Shown here: piece after piece, positions 53,871 to 62,695 of the stretch
Layout of the letters: every line of letters starts with the position of its first letter
How positions within the stretch are numbered: position 1 is the first letter of the stretch
Assembly: GCF_903652925.1 (NCBI RefSeq)
Contig: NZ_CAHLAR010000002.1
Span: forward strand, 248,001-312,000
Direction: 5' to 3'
Length of the DNA: 64,000 nt
Source of the DNA: Achromobacter anxifer
GTDB lineage: Bacteria; Pseudomonadota; Gammaproteobacteria; Burkholderiales; Burkholderiaceae_B
Translations under genes and position numbers: made by a program
The notes under the pieces: generated by a model
What the model was told of the DNA's origin: nothing
The model's database searches: none
What the model saw: the letters and a program-made list of their open reading frames with translations, nothing else

Positions 53871-53929
53871 GCGGCGTCCGCCAGTCTGCCTGACGGTAGG
53901 TTTTTTCATATGTATCGATAGGCGGCGCG

Positions 53930-54163
53930 ATGTTGATTCAGCAAATGAGCAGATACGACCTGGCAAATCGGCTGCGCGAGATGGCAGATGCGATAGAGCG
54001 AAACGTACTCATCCATTGGGCCACGCTTGAGATGAGCGCGATGTCCATTGGGGAATTTGCGTCGGGTGAATGTCCGGGGGCCGAAGGGCAAATGCAAGGT
54101 CCGACAGCGCCAGAGAGTGTGGTCGAGCAAACTATTACGATTAGGCTGATACGCGAAAGCTGA
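53930..54163 (+). CDS. Small phage protein, 77 aa, unknown
   Basis: MLIQQMSRYDLANRLREMAD begins a short helical protein; a Met at 53945 is an alternative start. Followed by terminator 3 at 36 bases. Confidence 0.5.
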   Translation: MLIQQMSRYDLANRLREMADAIERNVLIHWATLEMSAMSIGEFASGECPGAEGQMQGPTAPESVVEQTITIRLIRES

Positions 54164-54198
54164 GTGCTTTGCCCGCCTAAATCACAATGATGGATCTG

Positions 54199-54229
54199 AA
54201 TCCGCCTGACGAAAGTAGGCGGATTTTTT
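54199..54229 (+). terminator. Terminator 3, same design as terminators 1 and 2
   Basis: Perfect 9-bp stem AATCCGCCT / AGGCGGATT with GACGAAAGT loop and T-run. Closes the accessory block. Confidence 0.9.
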
Positions 54230-54395
54230 CATTTGTCCGGGATCCGTTCTAAGTGAGCCGCCGGTTGCCACAACCGTTCCTCTACCTTCCCGCTACCGAG
54301 GACCGCGCGCTGGGCATGGCGCGCGGGGGTTGGGTCGTCGCGCCGGGCGGTGTGCAGTAGGTAGCACCCGGCACCTATTCAACGAAGGAATCCAT

Positions 54396-54686
54396 ATGCG
54401 CCTATCTGTGATGCCAGGTGATGCTGTCTATCGTGCCTATCGGCGCCTCCCGCGTTCGGTGCGCCCGCGCGTGCTTCTGGATGGGGTGGAGGTTCGGCGT
54501 TGCGTGACCGTCGATACCCGACGGGGCTTTGTCCTGGCCTTTGCTGTGGACACCGCCGGGCAGGCAGTGCTCAATGCTCGGCGCACTGACGTGAAGATGG
54601 AGCGCCGTTACGGTCGGGTCGAGATCGTACTGGTGCGCAACTGTGGTTTGCTGTCCGTAGATGCCGATCCGTCCAGGAAAGCTTAA
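54396..54686 (+). CDS. Phage hypothetical protein, 96 aa
   Basis: AAGGA upstream of ATG 54396. Basic, Arg-rich; DAVYRAYRRLPRSVRPRVLLDGVEV is the distinctive part. Overlaps the next gene by 26 bases. First gene of the late operon. Confidence 0.55.
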   Translation: MRLSVMPGDAVYRAYRRLPRSVRPRVLLDGVEVRRCVTVDTRRGFVLAFAVDTAGQAVLNARRTDVKMERRYGRVEIVLVRNCGLLSVDADPSRKA

Positions 54687-55011
54687 GCGGGTGGTGTCGA
54701 CGGCCAGGCATGAGCCTGAGCCCCCCGCGTACGGCCAGGGCCGCGGCGGTCGGCCCTGGCGTCGGCTGCGCGATCAGATCATGGAGCGCGACGGCGGGCT
54801 GTGTCAGTGCGAGGCCTGTCGCGCCCGGTTGCTCCCGCGTGTCGCTCATGAGGTCGACCACATCGACAACACACGGGATGTGGCCGGGAGGCTGAACGAC
54901 CACCCCAGCAACCTGCGCGCGGTGAACAGACACTGCCACGCGGAGAAGACCCAGGCCGAGGCCCAGAGCGCAAGGGGCCGACGAACGGGCAGAACGAGCC
55001 CGAAATCGTGA
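54661..55011 (+). CDS. HNH endonuclease, terminase-associated
   Basis: 116 residues. HNH core: cysteines 48, 50 and 53 in CQCEAC, VAHEVDHI (His63, Asp66, His67), HPSNLRAVNRHCH (Asn84, Cys92, His93). It lies 109 bases upstream of the terminase genes. HNH proteins beside HK97-type terminases are needed for cos cleavage and packaging. Confidence 0.88.
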   Translation: MPIRPGKLKRVVSTARHEPEPPAYGQGRGGRPWRRLRDQIMERDGGLCQCEACRARLLPRVAHEVDHIDNTRDVAGRLNDHPSNLRAVNRHCHAEKTQAEAQSARGRRTGRTSPKS

Positions 55012-55119
55012 CAGAAAGGGGAGGGGAGGGTCGAAAGTTGCCCCGATTTTGCCGGACACCCGACGCCCAGCCTTTTTTTTGCGCAGTCACATCAGAAAAA
55101 CGCGTTTTTTGGAGGCGAT
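55012..55119. other. Candidate cos/packaging region between HNH and TerS
   Basis: A 108-base non-coding stretch with G-rich GGGGAGGGGAGGG, an A/T-run block and then the TerS ribosome site GGAGGCG. In HK97-type phages the cohesive-end site lies here. No cut site can be defined. Confidence 0.4.
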
Positions 55120-55548
55120 ATGGCCCCACCGAAGAAGCCGGTCGCGCTGAAAGTTGTGGCCGGCACCTCGCGTGCGGACCGTGACGCTCCGCCCGAAGCC
55201 CCGGCCGTTGAAATGCCGCTGGTCTCGGACGTCCCGGAGGCGCCGGAATGGCTGCCGAACAAGCACGCCGAGGCCGAATGGGACCGGCTCACCCGCATCT
55301 TGCATTCGAACCGCCTCCTGACCGAGGCGAGTTTGTCGCCGCTGGCGATGCTCTGCGCGTTGCACGGGAAGCTGGTGCAACTATGGATGGCCGGCGAAAC
55401 CCCTACCGGTCACATGCTCGCGCAGTACCGCGCCCTGGTTGGCGAATTCGGCCTAACTCCTGTCGCTCAGGGGAAGGTGAAGGGGTCAGCCGCTGGGGAG
55501 CAGACGGGCAACAGGTTCAAGACCAATGGGAAGCGTCGCAGCGCGTGA
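55120..55548 (+). CDS. terS: Terminase small subunit, P27 family
   Basis: 142 residues with the P27 pattern: APPKKPVALKVVAGTSRADR at the N-terminus, PEWLPNKHAEAEWDRLTRIL, and LAQYRALVGEFGLTPVAQGKVKG at the end. It recognises the packaging site and hands the DNA to the large subunit. GGAGGCG precedes the start. Overlaps TerL by 23 bases. Confidence 0.92.
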   Translation: MAPPKKPVALKVVAGTSRADRDAPPEAPAVEMPLVSDVPEAPEWLPNKHAEAEWDRLTRILHSNRLLTEASLSPLAMLCALHGKLVQLWMAGETPTGHMLAQYRALVGEFGLTPVAQGKVKGSAAGEQTGNRFKTNGKRRSA

Positions 55549-57295
55549 CTATGTCGGCATCGCCACCAAGTATGCGGAGGCGGCGGTGGCCGACAAGGGG
55601 CGCAAGAAGCATGGGCGTTGGATTCGGCTCGCCGCGAAGCGATTCCTAGACGACCTGAAACGGGCACGGCGTCGCGGAACGCCGTTCTTCTTCGACGAGT
55701 GGCACGCGAATGATGCATGCGACTTCATCGAAAAGCTGCCGCACGTAGAGGGCAAGTGGGAAACGCCCACCATCGTCATGCACCCGAGCCACGTCTTTTT
55801 CGTGGTGCAGTTGTTCGGGTTCCGCCGGCGTGACGCAATCAAGGTCGAGGGCTGGGGCGACGACGACACATTCCATCCCCGGCGCTTTACGTCCGCGCTG
55901 TTCGCGGTGGCGCGAAAGAACGCCAAGAGTACGCTCGCCTCGGCGATCCTCTTGTACTGCCTGTGCTGCGAGCCGGAAGAGGGCGCGCAGGTTATCAGCG
56001 CGGCCACCACCTTCGACCAGGCCAGCATTATTTTCCGCGCGTCGAAGCGCATGGTGGAGAAAACGCCTGACCTGGCAGAAGCCTTCGGCCTGGCCACATG
56101 GGCGAAGTCCATCAGCCGTTTCGAGACGGGCAGCAGCTACAAGGCCGTTCACGCCAAGGCCAGCACGCAGGACGGTCTTAATCCGTCCCACACTGGCCTG
56201 GACGAGATCCACGCGCACAAGACGGCCGACCTGTTGAACGTGCTGCAGTCGGCCGCTGGCGCGCGGGCAAACCCACTCTGGCTGTTCACGACCACCGAGG
56301 GATACACGAACGCCGGCCCTTGGGCCGAAATTCGCGCCTTCGTGTTCGCGCTGCTGCGCGGCGTATTGGGCACGCAGGCCGACCACTTTCTGGCCTTGTT
56401 CTACGCGCTGGACAACGAAGACAAGTCCGCGAAGATCACGCAGGACGATGAGTTTGACGAGTCGAAGTGGATCAAAGCGAATCCGCTACTGGACGTCAAT
56501 CCGCACCTGAAGGCGGCGATCCGAAAGGAGGCCGTCGAAGCCAAGCAAATGCCGTCCAAACTGGCGGAGTTCCGCATCAAGCGGTGCAACCGGCCGGCAT
56601 CGACCGCCAGCGGTTGGGTGGACCTGACCAAGTGGGCCAAGTGTGGGGGCGCTGTCGACCTGGACTGGCTGGCGGGCTACCCATGCTGGGGCGGCCTGGA
56701 CCTGGCCAGCACCACGGACATCGCCGCGTTCCGCCTGCTGTGGCTTGTCGATGGTGTCTGGTACACGCACGGCTGGCGCTGGGTGCCGTCCGAGGCGGTG
56801 AAGCAGCGCACCGAGCGCGCCACAGTGCCGTATGCCGGTTGGGTGGAGGCTGGGTACTTGCTCCAGACCGACGGCGACGTGACCGACTACGCGGTTATCG
56901 AGCGCGACATATTGGCCGCGGTGCAGCGCTTCGACCCGCAGCAGATCGCATACGACGCCTGGAACGCGGCCGACCTGGTGAACCGTCTGGTGGCGGCGAG
57001 CGTGCCGATGGTGCAGTTCGTGCAAGGCACCAAAAGCTACCACCCTGCGATGCAGGCGCTTGAGTTGGCCTACGTGGGCGGCAGGTTGGTTCATGGCGGT
57101 GATCCGGTTCTGGCGTGGTGCGCTTCGAATCTGGTGGCGCGCCGCGATGTGAACCTGTCCATGGCGCCGGACCGAAAACGTTCTGCGGACAAGATTGACG
57201 ATATGGCTGCGCTGCTGATGGCCATGGGCCTGGCGGTGGCCACGGATGAGGGCGACGACCTCGGCGACTTCCTGAGCAACCCAATTATTACTTGA
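55526..57295 (+). CDS. terL: Terminase large subunit
   Basis: 589 residues, Terminase_1 family. Walker A is ARKNAKSTL (residues 129-137; the usual glycine before the lysine is alanine), Walker B TGLDEIHA (about 223-230), and the nuclease begins GGLDLASTTD around 394. It motors and cuts DNA into the capsid. HK97/P27-type packaging set with the preceding HNH and TerS. Confidence 0.93.
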   Translation: MGSVAARDYVGIATKYAEAAVADKGRKKHGRWIRLAAKRFLDDLKRARRRGTPFFFDEWHANDACDFIEKLPHVEGKWETPTIVMHPSHVFFVVQLFGFRRRDAIKVEGWGDDDTFHPRRFTSALFAVARKNAKSTLASAILLYCLCCEPEEGAQVISAATTFDQASIIFRASKRMVEKTPDLAEAFGLATWAKSISRFETGSSYKAVHAKASTQDGLNPSHTGLDEIHAHKTADLLNVLQSAAGARANPLWLFTTTEGYTNAGPWAEIRAFVFALLRGVLGTQADHFLALFYALDNEDKSAKITQDDEFDESKWIKANPLLDVNPHLKAAIRKEAVEAKQMPSKLAEFRIKRCNRPASTASGWVDLTKWAKCGGAVDLDWLAGYPCWGGLDLASTTDIAAFRLLWLVDGVWYTHGWRWVPSEAVKQRTERATVPYAGWVEAGYLLQTDGDVTDYAVIERDILAAVQRFDPQQIAYDAWNAADLVNRLVAASVPMVQFVQGTKSYHPAMQALELAYVGGRLVHGGDPVLAWCASNLVARRDVNLSMAPDRKRSADKIDDMAALLMAMGLAVATDEGDDLGDFLSNPIIT

Positions 57296-57300
57296 GACCT

Positions 57301-58590
57301 ATGAGCGAAACTAAAACCAAACCTCCGGGGCGCTTGAAGTCGAGAGTCTTGAAGTGGCTAGGCGTCCCTATCTCGCTCACAGATGGGACGTTCTGGAATT
57401 CCTTTTACGGGTCCGAATCCTATTCTGGAAAGGCCGTGACGGTCAGCACGTCCCTGCAGCTTTCCACCGTGTGGGCATGCGCAAACCTACTTTCGCGAAC
57501 GGTCTCGACGTTGCCCCTAAACATCTATCACCGGCTGGGTGATGGTGGTCGCGCAGTCGCCAGAGACCATGTGCTCTATAGGCTGCTTCACAGCCAGCCC
57601 AATGCCGATATGACGGCGGCGGTGTTTCGGCAGGTGATCCTGGCGCATCTACTGCTCTGGGGTAATGCCTACGTTGAAAAGTCACTCTCCGCCGGCCGCC
57701 TGGTCGCGCTCACGCCGTTGATGCCGGGCCAGATTGAGAAGAAGCGGCGGGAGAACGGCGCATTCTTCTACGCGTACACGGACGCGAAGAACGGCAGGCG
57801 CCGGGAGATAGAAGAAGGGCACATGATGCACATCCCGGCGTTCACCATGGACGGCCTCATCGGCCTGTCGGTGATCGGGTGTGCCCGCCAGATCTTCGGC
57901 AATGCCATGGCGGCGGAGGAGGCGGCCGGCCAGACCTTTGCGAACGGCATGAAGTCGTCCGGAATGGTGACGATGGACGCTGTGCTGAAGCCTGGCCAGC
58001 GCGAAGAGGTCCGTCAGCACGTCAAGAGCGTGTCTGCGGAGGGCGGCGTGATGGTGCTAGAGAAGGGGTCTTCCTTCCATCAGCTGTCCATGAATCCGCA
58101 GGACGCCGAGCTTTTGGCCACCCGCGAGTTCGGTGTAGAGGAAATCTGCCGGTGGTTCGGCGTGCCGCCGCATATGGTGGGCCATACCGGCAACTCCACA
58201 AGCTGGGGCTCTGGCCTTGAACAGCAGGTACTCGGGTTCCTGACTTTCTCTTTGCAGCCGTGGCTGACCCTCATCGAGCAGCAGATAAACAAAGACCTGC
58301 TTGAGCCCGTCGAGCGAGCCGATTACTACGTTGAGCACGTCGTTGAGGGTCTGATGCGCTCTGACAGCGTGGGCCGCGCGGCGCTGTACTCGTCGGCGGG
58401 TCAGAACGGTTGGATGACGCGCGAGGAAATCCGCAGCAAGGAAAACCTGCCGAGGAAGGAAGGCACTGACGTTCTGACGGTGCAATCGAATCTGACGCCG
58501 CTGGCGCAACTCGGACAGGCAACATCTGCCGCCAAGGCGCGCGACGCTATCCGCGATTGGCTCAACGAGGAAAAAATCCATGAAACGTAA
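57301..58590 (+). CDS. HK97-family portal protein
   Basis: 429 residues; a TTG at 57292 is an alternative start. AVTVSTSLQLSTVWACANLLSRTVSTLPLNIYHR near the N-terminus and GVPPHMVGHTGNSTSWGSGLEQQVLGFL are family blocks. Forms the dodecameric ring for DNA entry. Overlaps the protease gene by 11 bases. Confidence 0.92.
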   Translation: MSETKTKPPGRLKSRVLKWLGVPISLTDGTFWNSFYGSESYSGKAVTVSTSLQLSTVWACANLLSRTVSTLPLNIYHRLGDGGRAVARDHVLYRLLHSQPNADMTAAVFRQVILAHLLLWGNAYVEKSLSAGRLVALTPLMPGQIEKKRRENGAFFYAYTDAKNGRRREIEEGHMMHIPAFTMDGLIGLSVIGCARQIFGNAMAAEEAAGQTFANGMKSSGMVTMDAVLKPGQREEVRQHVKSVSAEGGVMVLEKGSSFHQLSMNPQDAELLATREFGVEEICRWFGVPPHMVGHTGNSTSWGSGLEQQVLGFLTFSLQPWLTLIEQQINKDLLEPVERADYYVEHVVEGLMRSDSVGRAALYSSAGQNGWMTREEIRSKENLPRKEGTDVLTVQSNLTPLAQLGQATSAAKARDAIRDWLNEEKIHET

Positions 58591-59281
58591 ATCAGGCGCG
58601 ATGCAGGTTCGCTCATTCGATTATGAAGTCAAGGCCGTCCAAGATGATGGCCTTTTTTCTGGCTACGGCTCAGTCTTCGGCGTTGTCGATTCATACAACG
58701 AAGTTGTTGCGCCGGGGGCGTTCAAGGACAGCATCGAACAGACGCGGGGCAAGGGTCGAACCTTTCCGGTTCTCTGGCAACACCGCAGCGGCGAGCCGAT
58801 CGGGAACTGGGATATCGACCAGTTGAAGGAAGACTCTCACGGGCTGCACGGCACTGGCCAACTGTGGCTGGATGACGCTACCTACGCCAAGACGGCGTAT
58901 CGCGGCATGAAGACCCGCGCGATTACCGGCCTGTCGATTGGCTATTACGTCCGTGAGGACAGCTACGACGAAAAGACGCGTATCCGCACGCTAAAGCGCC
59001 TCGACCTGGTGGAAATATCCATCGTCACGGCGCCTGCGAACGAGGAAGCGCGAGTCGACGAAATCAAGGCTCGAATTGCCCATGGGGGCATGCCGGACCT
59101 TCCCGATTTTGAGCGGTTCCTGCGCGAGGCAGGCTTCTCGAAATCTCAGGCCGCGGTGATCGCCAATCGAGGCCTGAAACACCTGCTCGACCGGAGCGAG
59201 TCCGGGAGCGAGGCGAATGAAGAAACCGCTGGACTGATCAAGCAGATCGGCCGGCTCGAACTTCCTACTTTTCAAAGGTAA
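58580..59281 (+). CDS. HK97-family prohead protease
   Basis: 233 residues. S78-like fold with His68 in FPVLWQHRS and Ser119 in TGLSIGYYV; GYGSVFGVVDSYNEVVAPGAF at the start. It matures the capsid. Lies between portal and capsid, as always in this module. Confidence 0.9.
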   Translation: MKRKSGAMQVRSFDYEVKAVQDDGLFSGYGSVFGVVDSYNEVVAPGAFKDSIEQTRGKGRTFPVLWQHRSGEPIGNWDIDQLKEDSHGLHGTGQLWLDDATYAKTAYRGMKTRAITGLSIGYYVREDSYDEKTRIRTLKRLDLVEISIVTAPANEEARVDEIKARIAHGGMPDLPDFERFLREAGFSKSQAAVIANRGLKHLLDRSESGSEANEETAGLIKQIGRLELPTFQR

Positions 59282-59285
59282 CCAA

Positions 59286-60545
59286 ATGGGCCGCTATACC
59301 AATCTGGCACACAAGCACGAATTCGGACGCAAATCCGCCGATAACGCGGGGCGTCTGGATGACACCCTGGAACTGAAGGGTCTGGTCAAGGCGCTGAACG
59401 ACCGCGACGAAGAAATCAAGGCCTTCGCCGAAAAGGCGTCGGCCGAGATCAAAGACCACGGCAAGATCCTCGATGACACGAAGAACATCCTGGAAACCCT
59501 TTCGAAGAGCGGCATCGACTTGACCACGCGACTTGTCGAAGTCGAGCAGAAACTCGCCCGCCGCGGCGCCGCCAATGATGAGCAGGCCGAAAAGTCCATC
59601 GGAGAGCAGTTCACTGAATCCGACGACTTCACCGGCCTGGCCTCGAAGGGCCGCGGCATCGCCCGCATGAACGTCAAGGCGGTCACCAGTATCACCAGCT
59701 CGACTACCGGAACCGGTGGCGTGGGCGCCGCGATTCAGCCCACGCGCGTGCCGGGCATCATCTCGGGCCCGGATCGCCCCTTCACCATCCGTGATCTGAT
59801 CATGCCGGGCCGTACCGGGTCGAACTCGGTCGAGTTCGTGCAGGAATCCGGCTTCCAGAACATGGCAGCCCCCGTGGCCGAAACGGCGGCGAAGCCCCAG
59901 TCGGACCTGTCTTTCGAGCTGAAGACCACGACCGTCAAGACGATCGCCCACTGGTTCCTGGCCTCCAAGCAGGTTCTGGCCGACATCCCGCTGCTGCAGA
60001 GCTACATCAACGGACGCGCGATCTACGGCCTGAAGTACGTCGAGGAAAACCAGATCCTGGCCGGCGACGGCACGGGTCAGAACCTCCTGGGCCTGATTCC
60101 CCAGGCGACGGCCTTCAACGAATCTCTGCGCAAGGCTGGCGACACCAAGATCGACCTGCTGCGCCGCGCGATTCTGCAAGTGCGCATCGCTGAATACCGC
60201 GCCAGCGGCATCGTGCTGAACCCTGTGGACTGGGCCGACATCGAGCTCCAGAAGGACGAACAGGGGCGCTACATCTGGGTCAACGTGGTGGACGGTGGCG
60301 TGCCGCGTCTCTGGAAGCTGCCGGTGGTGGACACCACCGCGGTTCCCGAAGGCGAATTCCTGGTGGGTGCGTTCAACATCGCCGCTCAGGTCTTCGACCG
60401 TGAAGACGCCGCCGTGGAAGTCTCGACGGAAGACAGCGATAACTTCCGCAAGAACATGGTGACGATCCGCGCCGAAGAGCGTCTGGCGATGGCGGTCTAC
60501 CGCCCCGAATCGTTCGTCCACGGCGAGTTTGCGACCACGCCGTAA
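59286..60545 (+). CDS. HK97-fold major capsid protein
   Basis: 419 residues. An N-terminal coiled-coil scaffold (LVKALNDRDEEIKAFAEKAS, to about residue 110) is followed by the HK97 fold (VQESGFQNMAAPVAETAAKP, KTIAHWFLASKQVLADIPLL). The protease removes the scaffold region. Ends with a typical HK97 tail. Confidence 0.93.
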   Translation: MGRYTNLAHKHEFGRKSADNAGRLDDTLELKGLVKALNDRDEEIKAFAEKASAEIKDHGKILDDTKNILETLSKSGIDLTTRLVEVEQKLARRGAANDEQAEKSIGEQFTESDDFTGLASKGRGIARMNVKAVTSITSSTTGTGGVGAAIQPTRVPGIISGPDRPFTIRDLIMPGRTGSNSVEFVQESGFQNMAAPVAETAAKPQSDLSFELKTTTVKTIAHWFLASKQVLADIPLLQSYINGRAIYGLKYVEENQILAGDGTGQNLLGLIPQATAFNESLRKAGDTKIDLLRRAILQVRIAEYRASGIVLNPVDWADIELQKDEQGRYIWVNVVDGGVPRLWKLPVVDTTAVPEGEFLVGAFNIAAQVFDREDAAVEVSTEDSDNFRKNMVTIRAEERLAMAVYRPESFVHGEFATTP

Positions 60546-60600
60546 TACGGCCACCGATGAGCGGGCCGGCTGGGTCCGGCCCGCTCAAATGGAGAAAGTC

Positions 60601-60849
60601 ATGTCCTACATCGCACGTAAAGGCTTCCTCAATGGGAGCGAGTATCAGCCGCGCGGACGGCCGATAGATGTATCGGGCGAGCGCGCGAGAGACCTGCTCC
60701 GGCTTGGCCTGATTGTCGAAGCAGGGGACACGGCGGCGCCGGAACCTCAGAACAAGATGGCACCGGCTCCCAGGAACCAGGCCAAGGCTGGAAGCGCGCG
60801 GCGGCCCGCTGATAAGCCCGTCGCCACCAAGGCGGACGGCAAGGAATAG
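60601..60849 (+). CDS. Small late protein between capsid and connector, 82 aa
   Basis: GGAG upstream. MSYIARKGFLNGSEYQPRGR begins a short structured part; the C-terminal half is a low-complexity Lys/Ala/Pro tail. Unrecognised; its position matches small head or decoration proteins in HK97-like phages. Confidence 0.65.
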   Translation: MSYIARKGFLNGSEYQPRGRPIDVSGERARDLLRLGLIVEAGDTAAPEPQNKMAPAPRNQAKAGSARRPADKPVATKADGKE

Positions 60850-60851
60850 CG

Positions 60852-61181
60852 ATGTCGGTGATTCTCCTGGAAAGGGCCAAGGCCGTACTGGACGTGATCC
60901 ACGCCGCGGACGATGCCAAGCTGCAGACGCTGCTGGATGGAGCCGAAGACGAGGCGGTGCAGTTCATGAATCGCGGGTTGCTCCAACCATACCCGGCGGA
61001 GACTCTTGTTGACGGTGTGCTTGTACCCGTTCCGCCGCTGGATGTGCCGCCGGCCAGCATGGTGCTGGGCGTGCTGCTGCTCCTGCAGGCCGCCTACCAG
61101 GCGACGCCCGACGATGCCGAGAAGCTGCGGCGCGCGGCCGAGATCAAGCTGCAGCCGTTCCGTATCGGCTTGGGGGTGTGA
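60852..61181 (+). CDS. Head-tail connector, gp6-like
   Basis: 109 residues, the Phage_gp6-like pattern: ERAKAVLDVIHAADDAKLQTLLDGAEDEAVQFMNR and PPASMVLGVLLLLQAAYQATP. Connects portal to the stopper protein. Follows by 2 bases; shares a base with the next gene. Confidence 0.87.
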   Translation: MSVILLERAKAVLDVIHAADDAKLQTLLDGAEDEAVQFMNRGLLQPYPAETLVDGVLVPVPPLDVPPASMVLGVLLLLQAAYQATPDDAEKLRRAAEIKLQPFRIGLGV

Positions 61182-61555
61182 TGCTTGCTCATCGACTACG
61201 CCACCGTGTGACTTTCGAATCCAAGGGTGAGCCCTTGCGTGACGAAAACGGCTACATCGTTCCTGGCAGCGGCGGCTGGCGGCCCGTGGTGCTGGCGGAC
61301 GGCTTGCGGCTCGAAGATGTGCCCGCCGAGGTACTGACGGGACGCGGCCGCGAGTTCCAGGGCGGCAACGCTACCCAGGCCGAGGTCAGCGCGCGGGTGA
61401 ACCTGCGCTGGTTTCCGACCAGCCCAACGCTGCTGGCGTCCTGGCGCCTGCTCTGGGACGGTCAGATCTTCAATATCCAGTCCGCCGAGACGGACGCCAC
61501 CGCACGCCGCGAGTGGCGGCTGCGTTGTGTGGATGGACCGAGCGAGGGTCAGTAA
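61181..61555 (+). CDS. Head closure (head-tail stopper) protein
   Basis: 124 residues; a GTG one codon before is an alternative start. LAHRLRHRVTFESKGEPLRDENGYIV and FNIQSAETDATARREWRLRC fit the SPP1 gp16/HK97 head closure family. Confidence 0.85.
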   Translation: MLAHRLRHRVTFESKGEPLRDENGYIVPGSGGWRPVVLADGLRLEDVPAEVLTGRGREFQGGNATQAEVSARVNLRWFPTSPTLLASWRLLWDGQIFNIQSAETDATARREWRLRCVDGPSEGQ

Positions 61556-61557
61556 CC

Positions 61558-61779
61558 ATGGGAATTCCCGAAACCAAGGCACCGCCGCCACCGCCTGTCT
61601 GGAAAGGCCCAGCACTCAGTCAGATGGACCGCATCGAGGCTGGCCTGGCTCGAATCGAGGGAAAGCTGGAAGTACTGCTGGAGGCTCTGGCCGCCGACGG
61701 TGATCAGGATGAGTTGCCCGGGATGACGCTGGACGGGGATCCGGCCGGCGAGGCCAGGCCGGAAGGGGAGCCGCTGTGA
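61558..61779 (+). CDS. Small phage protein, 73 aa
   Basis: Acidic, proline-rich, with a short coiled coil (QMDRIEAGLARIEGKLEVLLEAL). Unrecognised. Overlaps the next gene by 4 bases. Confidence 0.6.
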   Translation: MGIPETKAPPPPPVWKGPALSQMDRIEAGLARIEGKLEVLLEALAADGDQDELPGMTLDGDPAGEARPEGEPL

Positions 61780-62261
61780 AAGTTGAAATGAGGTTGCGCG
61801 GCGTCGATGACGTGATGCGAACGCTTCAATCGCTACCGGCCGAGGTCGTCTCCAAGCGCGGTGGACCTGTCAAGACAGCGCTGGCGCGCGGTGCCCGGTA
61901 TTTGCGGGACAGGGCCAAGGAGAACCTGCGGGCGACGATTGCGCAGAGCGGCGACGAGTCCACCGGCTTGCTGGTGCAGAACGTGATCGCCAGCCGCGGC
62001 AAGCCGCCTATCGGCAGTAATGGCGAGCGTTATCTAGTGCGCGTTCGTCAGAAGACCTACGCGCGCAAGGGCAAGGAGCCCGTCACGACCCGCAAGACGG
62101 CAGCACTGAAGGAGTACGGCTCCAGCCACCAGCCAGCGACGCCGTGGCTGCGGCCGGCTGTTCAGCAGCACGGCCAGCGGGTAATCGAACTGGTGAGCGC
62201 TGACGTGGTGCGCCAGATTGAGAAGGTCGTCGCCAAGGCCAGGCGTGAAGGGAGGCTGTGA
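61776..62261 (+). CDS. HK97 gp10-like tail completion protein
   Basis: 161 residues from a GTG start with GGAAGGGGAG upstream. LRGVDDVMRTLQSLPAEVVSKRGGPVKTALARGARYLRDRAKEN is the gp10 family core; GSSHQPATPWLRPAVQQHG follows. Completes the tail end joining the head. Confidence 0.88.
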   Translation: MKVEMRLRGVDDVMRTLQSLPAEVVSKRGGPVKTALARGARYLRDRAKENLRATIAQSGDESTGLLVQNVIASRGKPPIGSNGERYLVRVRQKTYARKGKEPVTTRKTAALKEYGSSHQPATPWLRPAVQQHGQRVIELVSADVVRQIEKVVAKARREGRL

Positions 62262-62632
62262 TGCTGGCACCGGTATTCAAGACGATCAACACGCAGGAGG
62301 TGCGTGGTCATGTGGGTGACAAGCCCAGAATCTACGGATCAGGAATGGCGCCGCAGGGCGTGTCTGCCCCGTACATCACCTGGTTTACGGTCATCGATAA
62401 CCCCTACGACCAGCTAAGCGGGCCTCCAGACGCCGACAACGGCACGGTCCAGATCGACTGCTGGACAGGCCCGAACGATGACCAGGAAGCGGCGTGCATA
62501 TCGCTGGCGGGGGCGGTGCGCGATGCGCTGGACGTGGCCGGCATCGCAAATCGAGTTTTCATCCACACCCGCGAGACCGATACCAAGCTGTTTCGCATTG
62601 GGCTACAGGCCGACTTCATCAGAGGCCGCTAG
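62261..62632 (+). CDS. DUF3168 tail completion protein (gp17-like)
   Basis: 123 residues; a GTG one codon before is an alternative start. PYITWFTVIDNPYDQLSGPPDADNGTVQIDCWT matches the DUF3168 family, the tail terminator near head completion genes. Confidence 0.87.
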   Translation: MLAPVFKTINTQEVRGHVGDKPRIYGSGMAPQGVSAPYITWFTVIDNPYDQLSGPPDADNGTVQIDCWTGPNDDQEAACISLAGAVRDALDVAGIANRVFIHTRETDTKLFRIGLQADFIRGR

Positions 62633-62657
62633 GCCGTCATTTTTTGCAGAACCATTA

Positions 62658-62681
62658 GCCCGCGATGTGCGGGCCTTTTTC
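62658..62681 (+). terminator. Terminator hairpin between tail completion and tail tube genes
   Basis: Stem GCCCGC / GCGGGC with 5-base loop and CTTTTTC. It would lower or tune readthrough within the late operon. Confidence 0.75.
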
Positions 62682-62695
62682 ATTGTGAGGTCACC

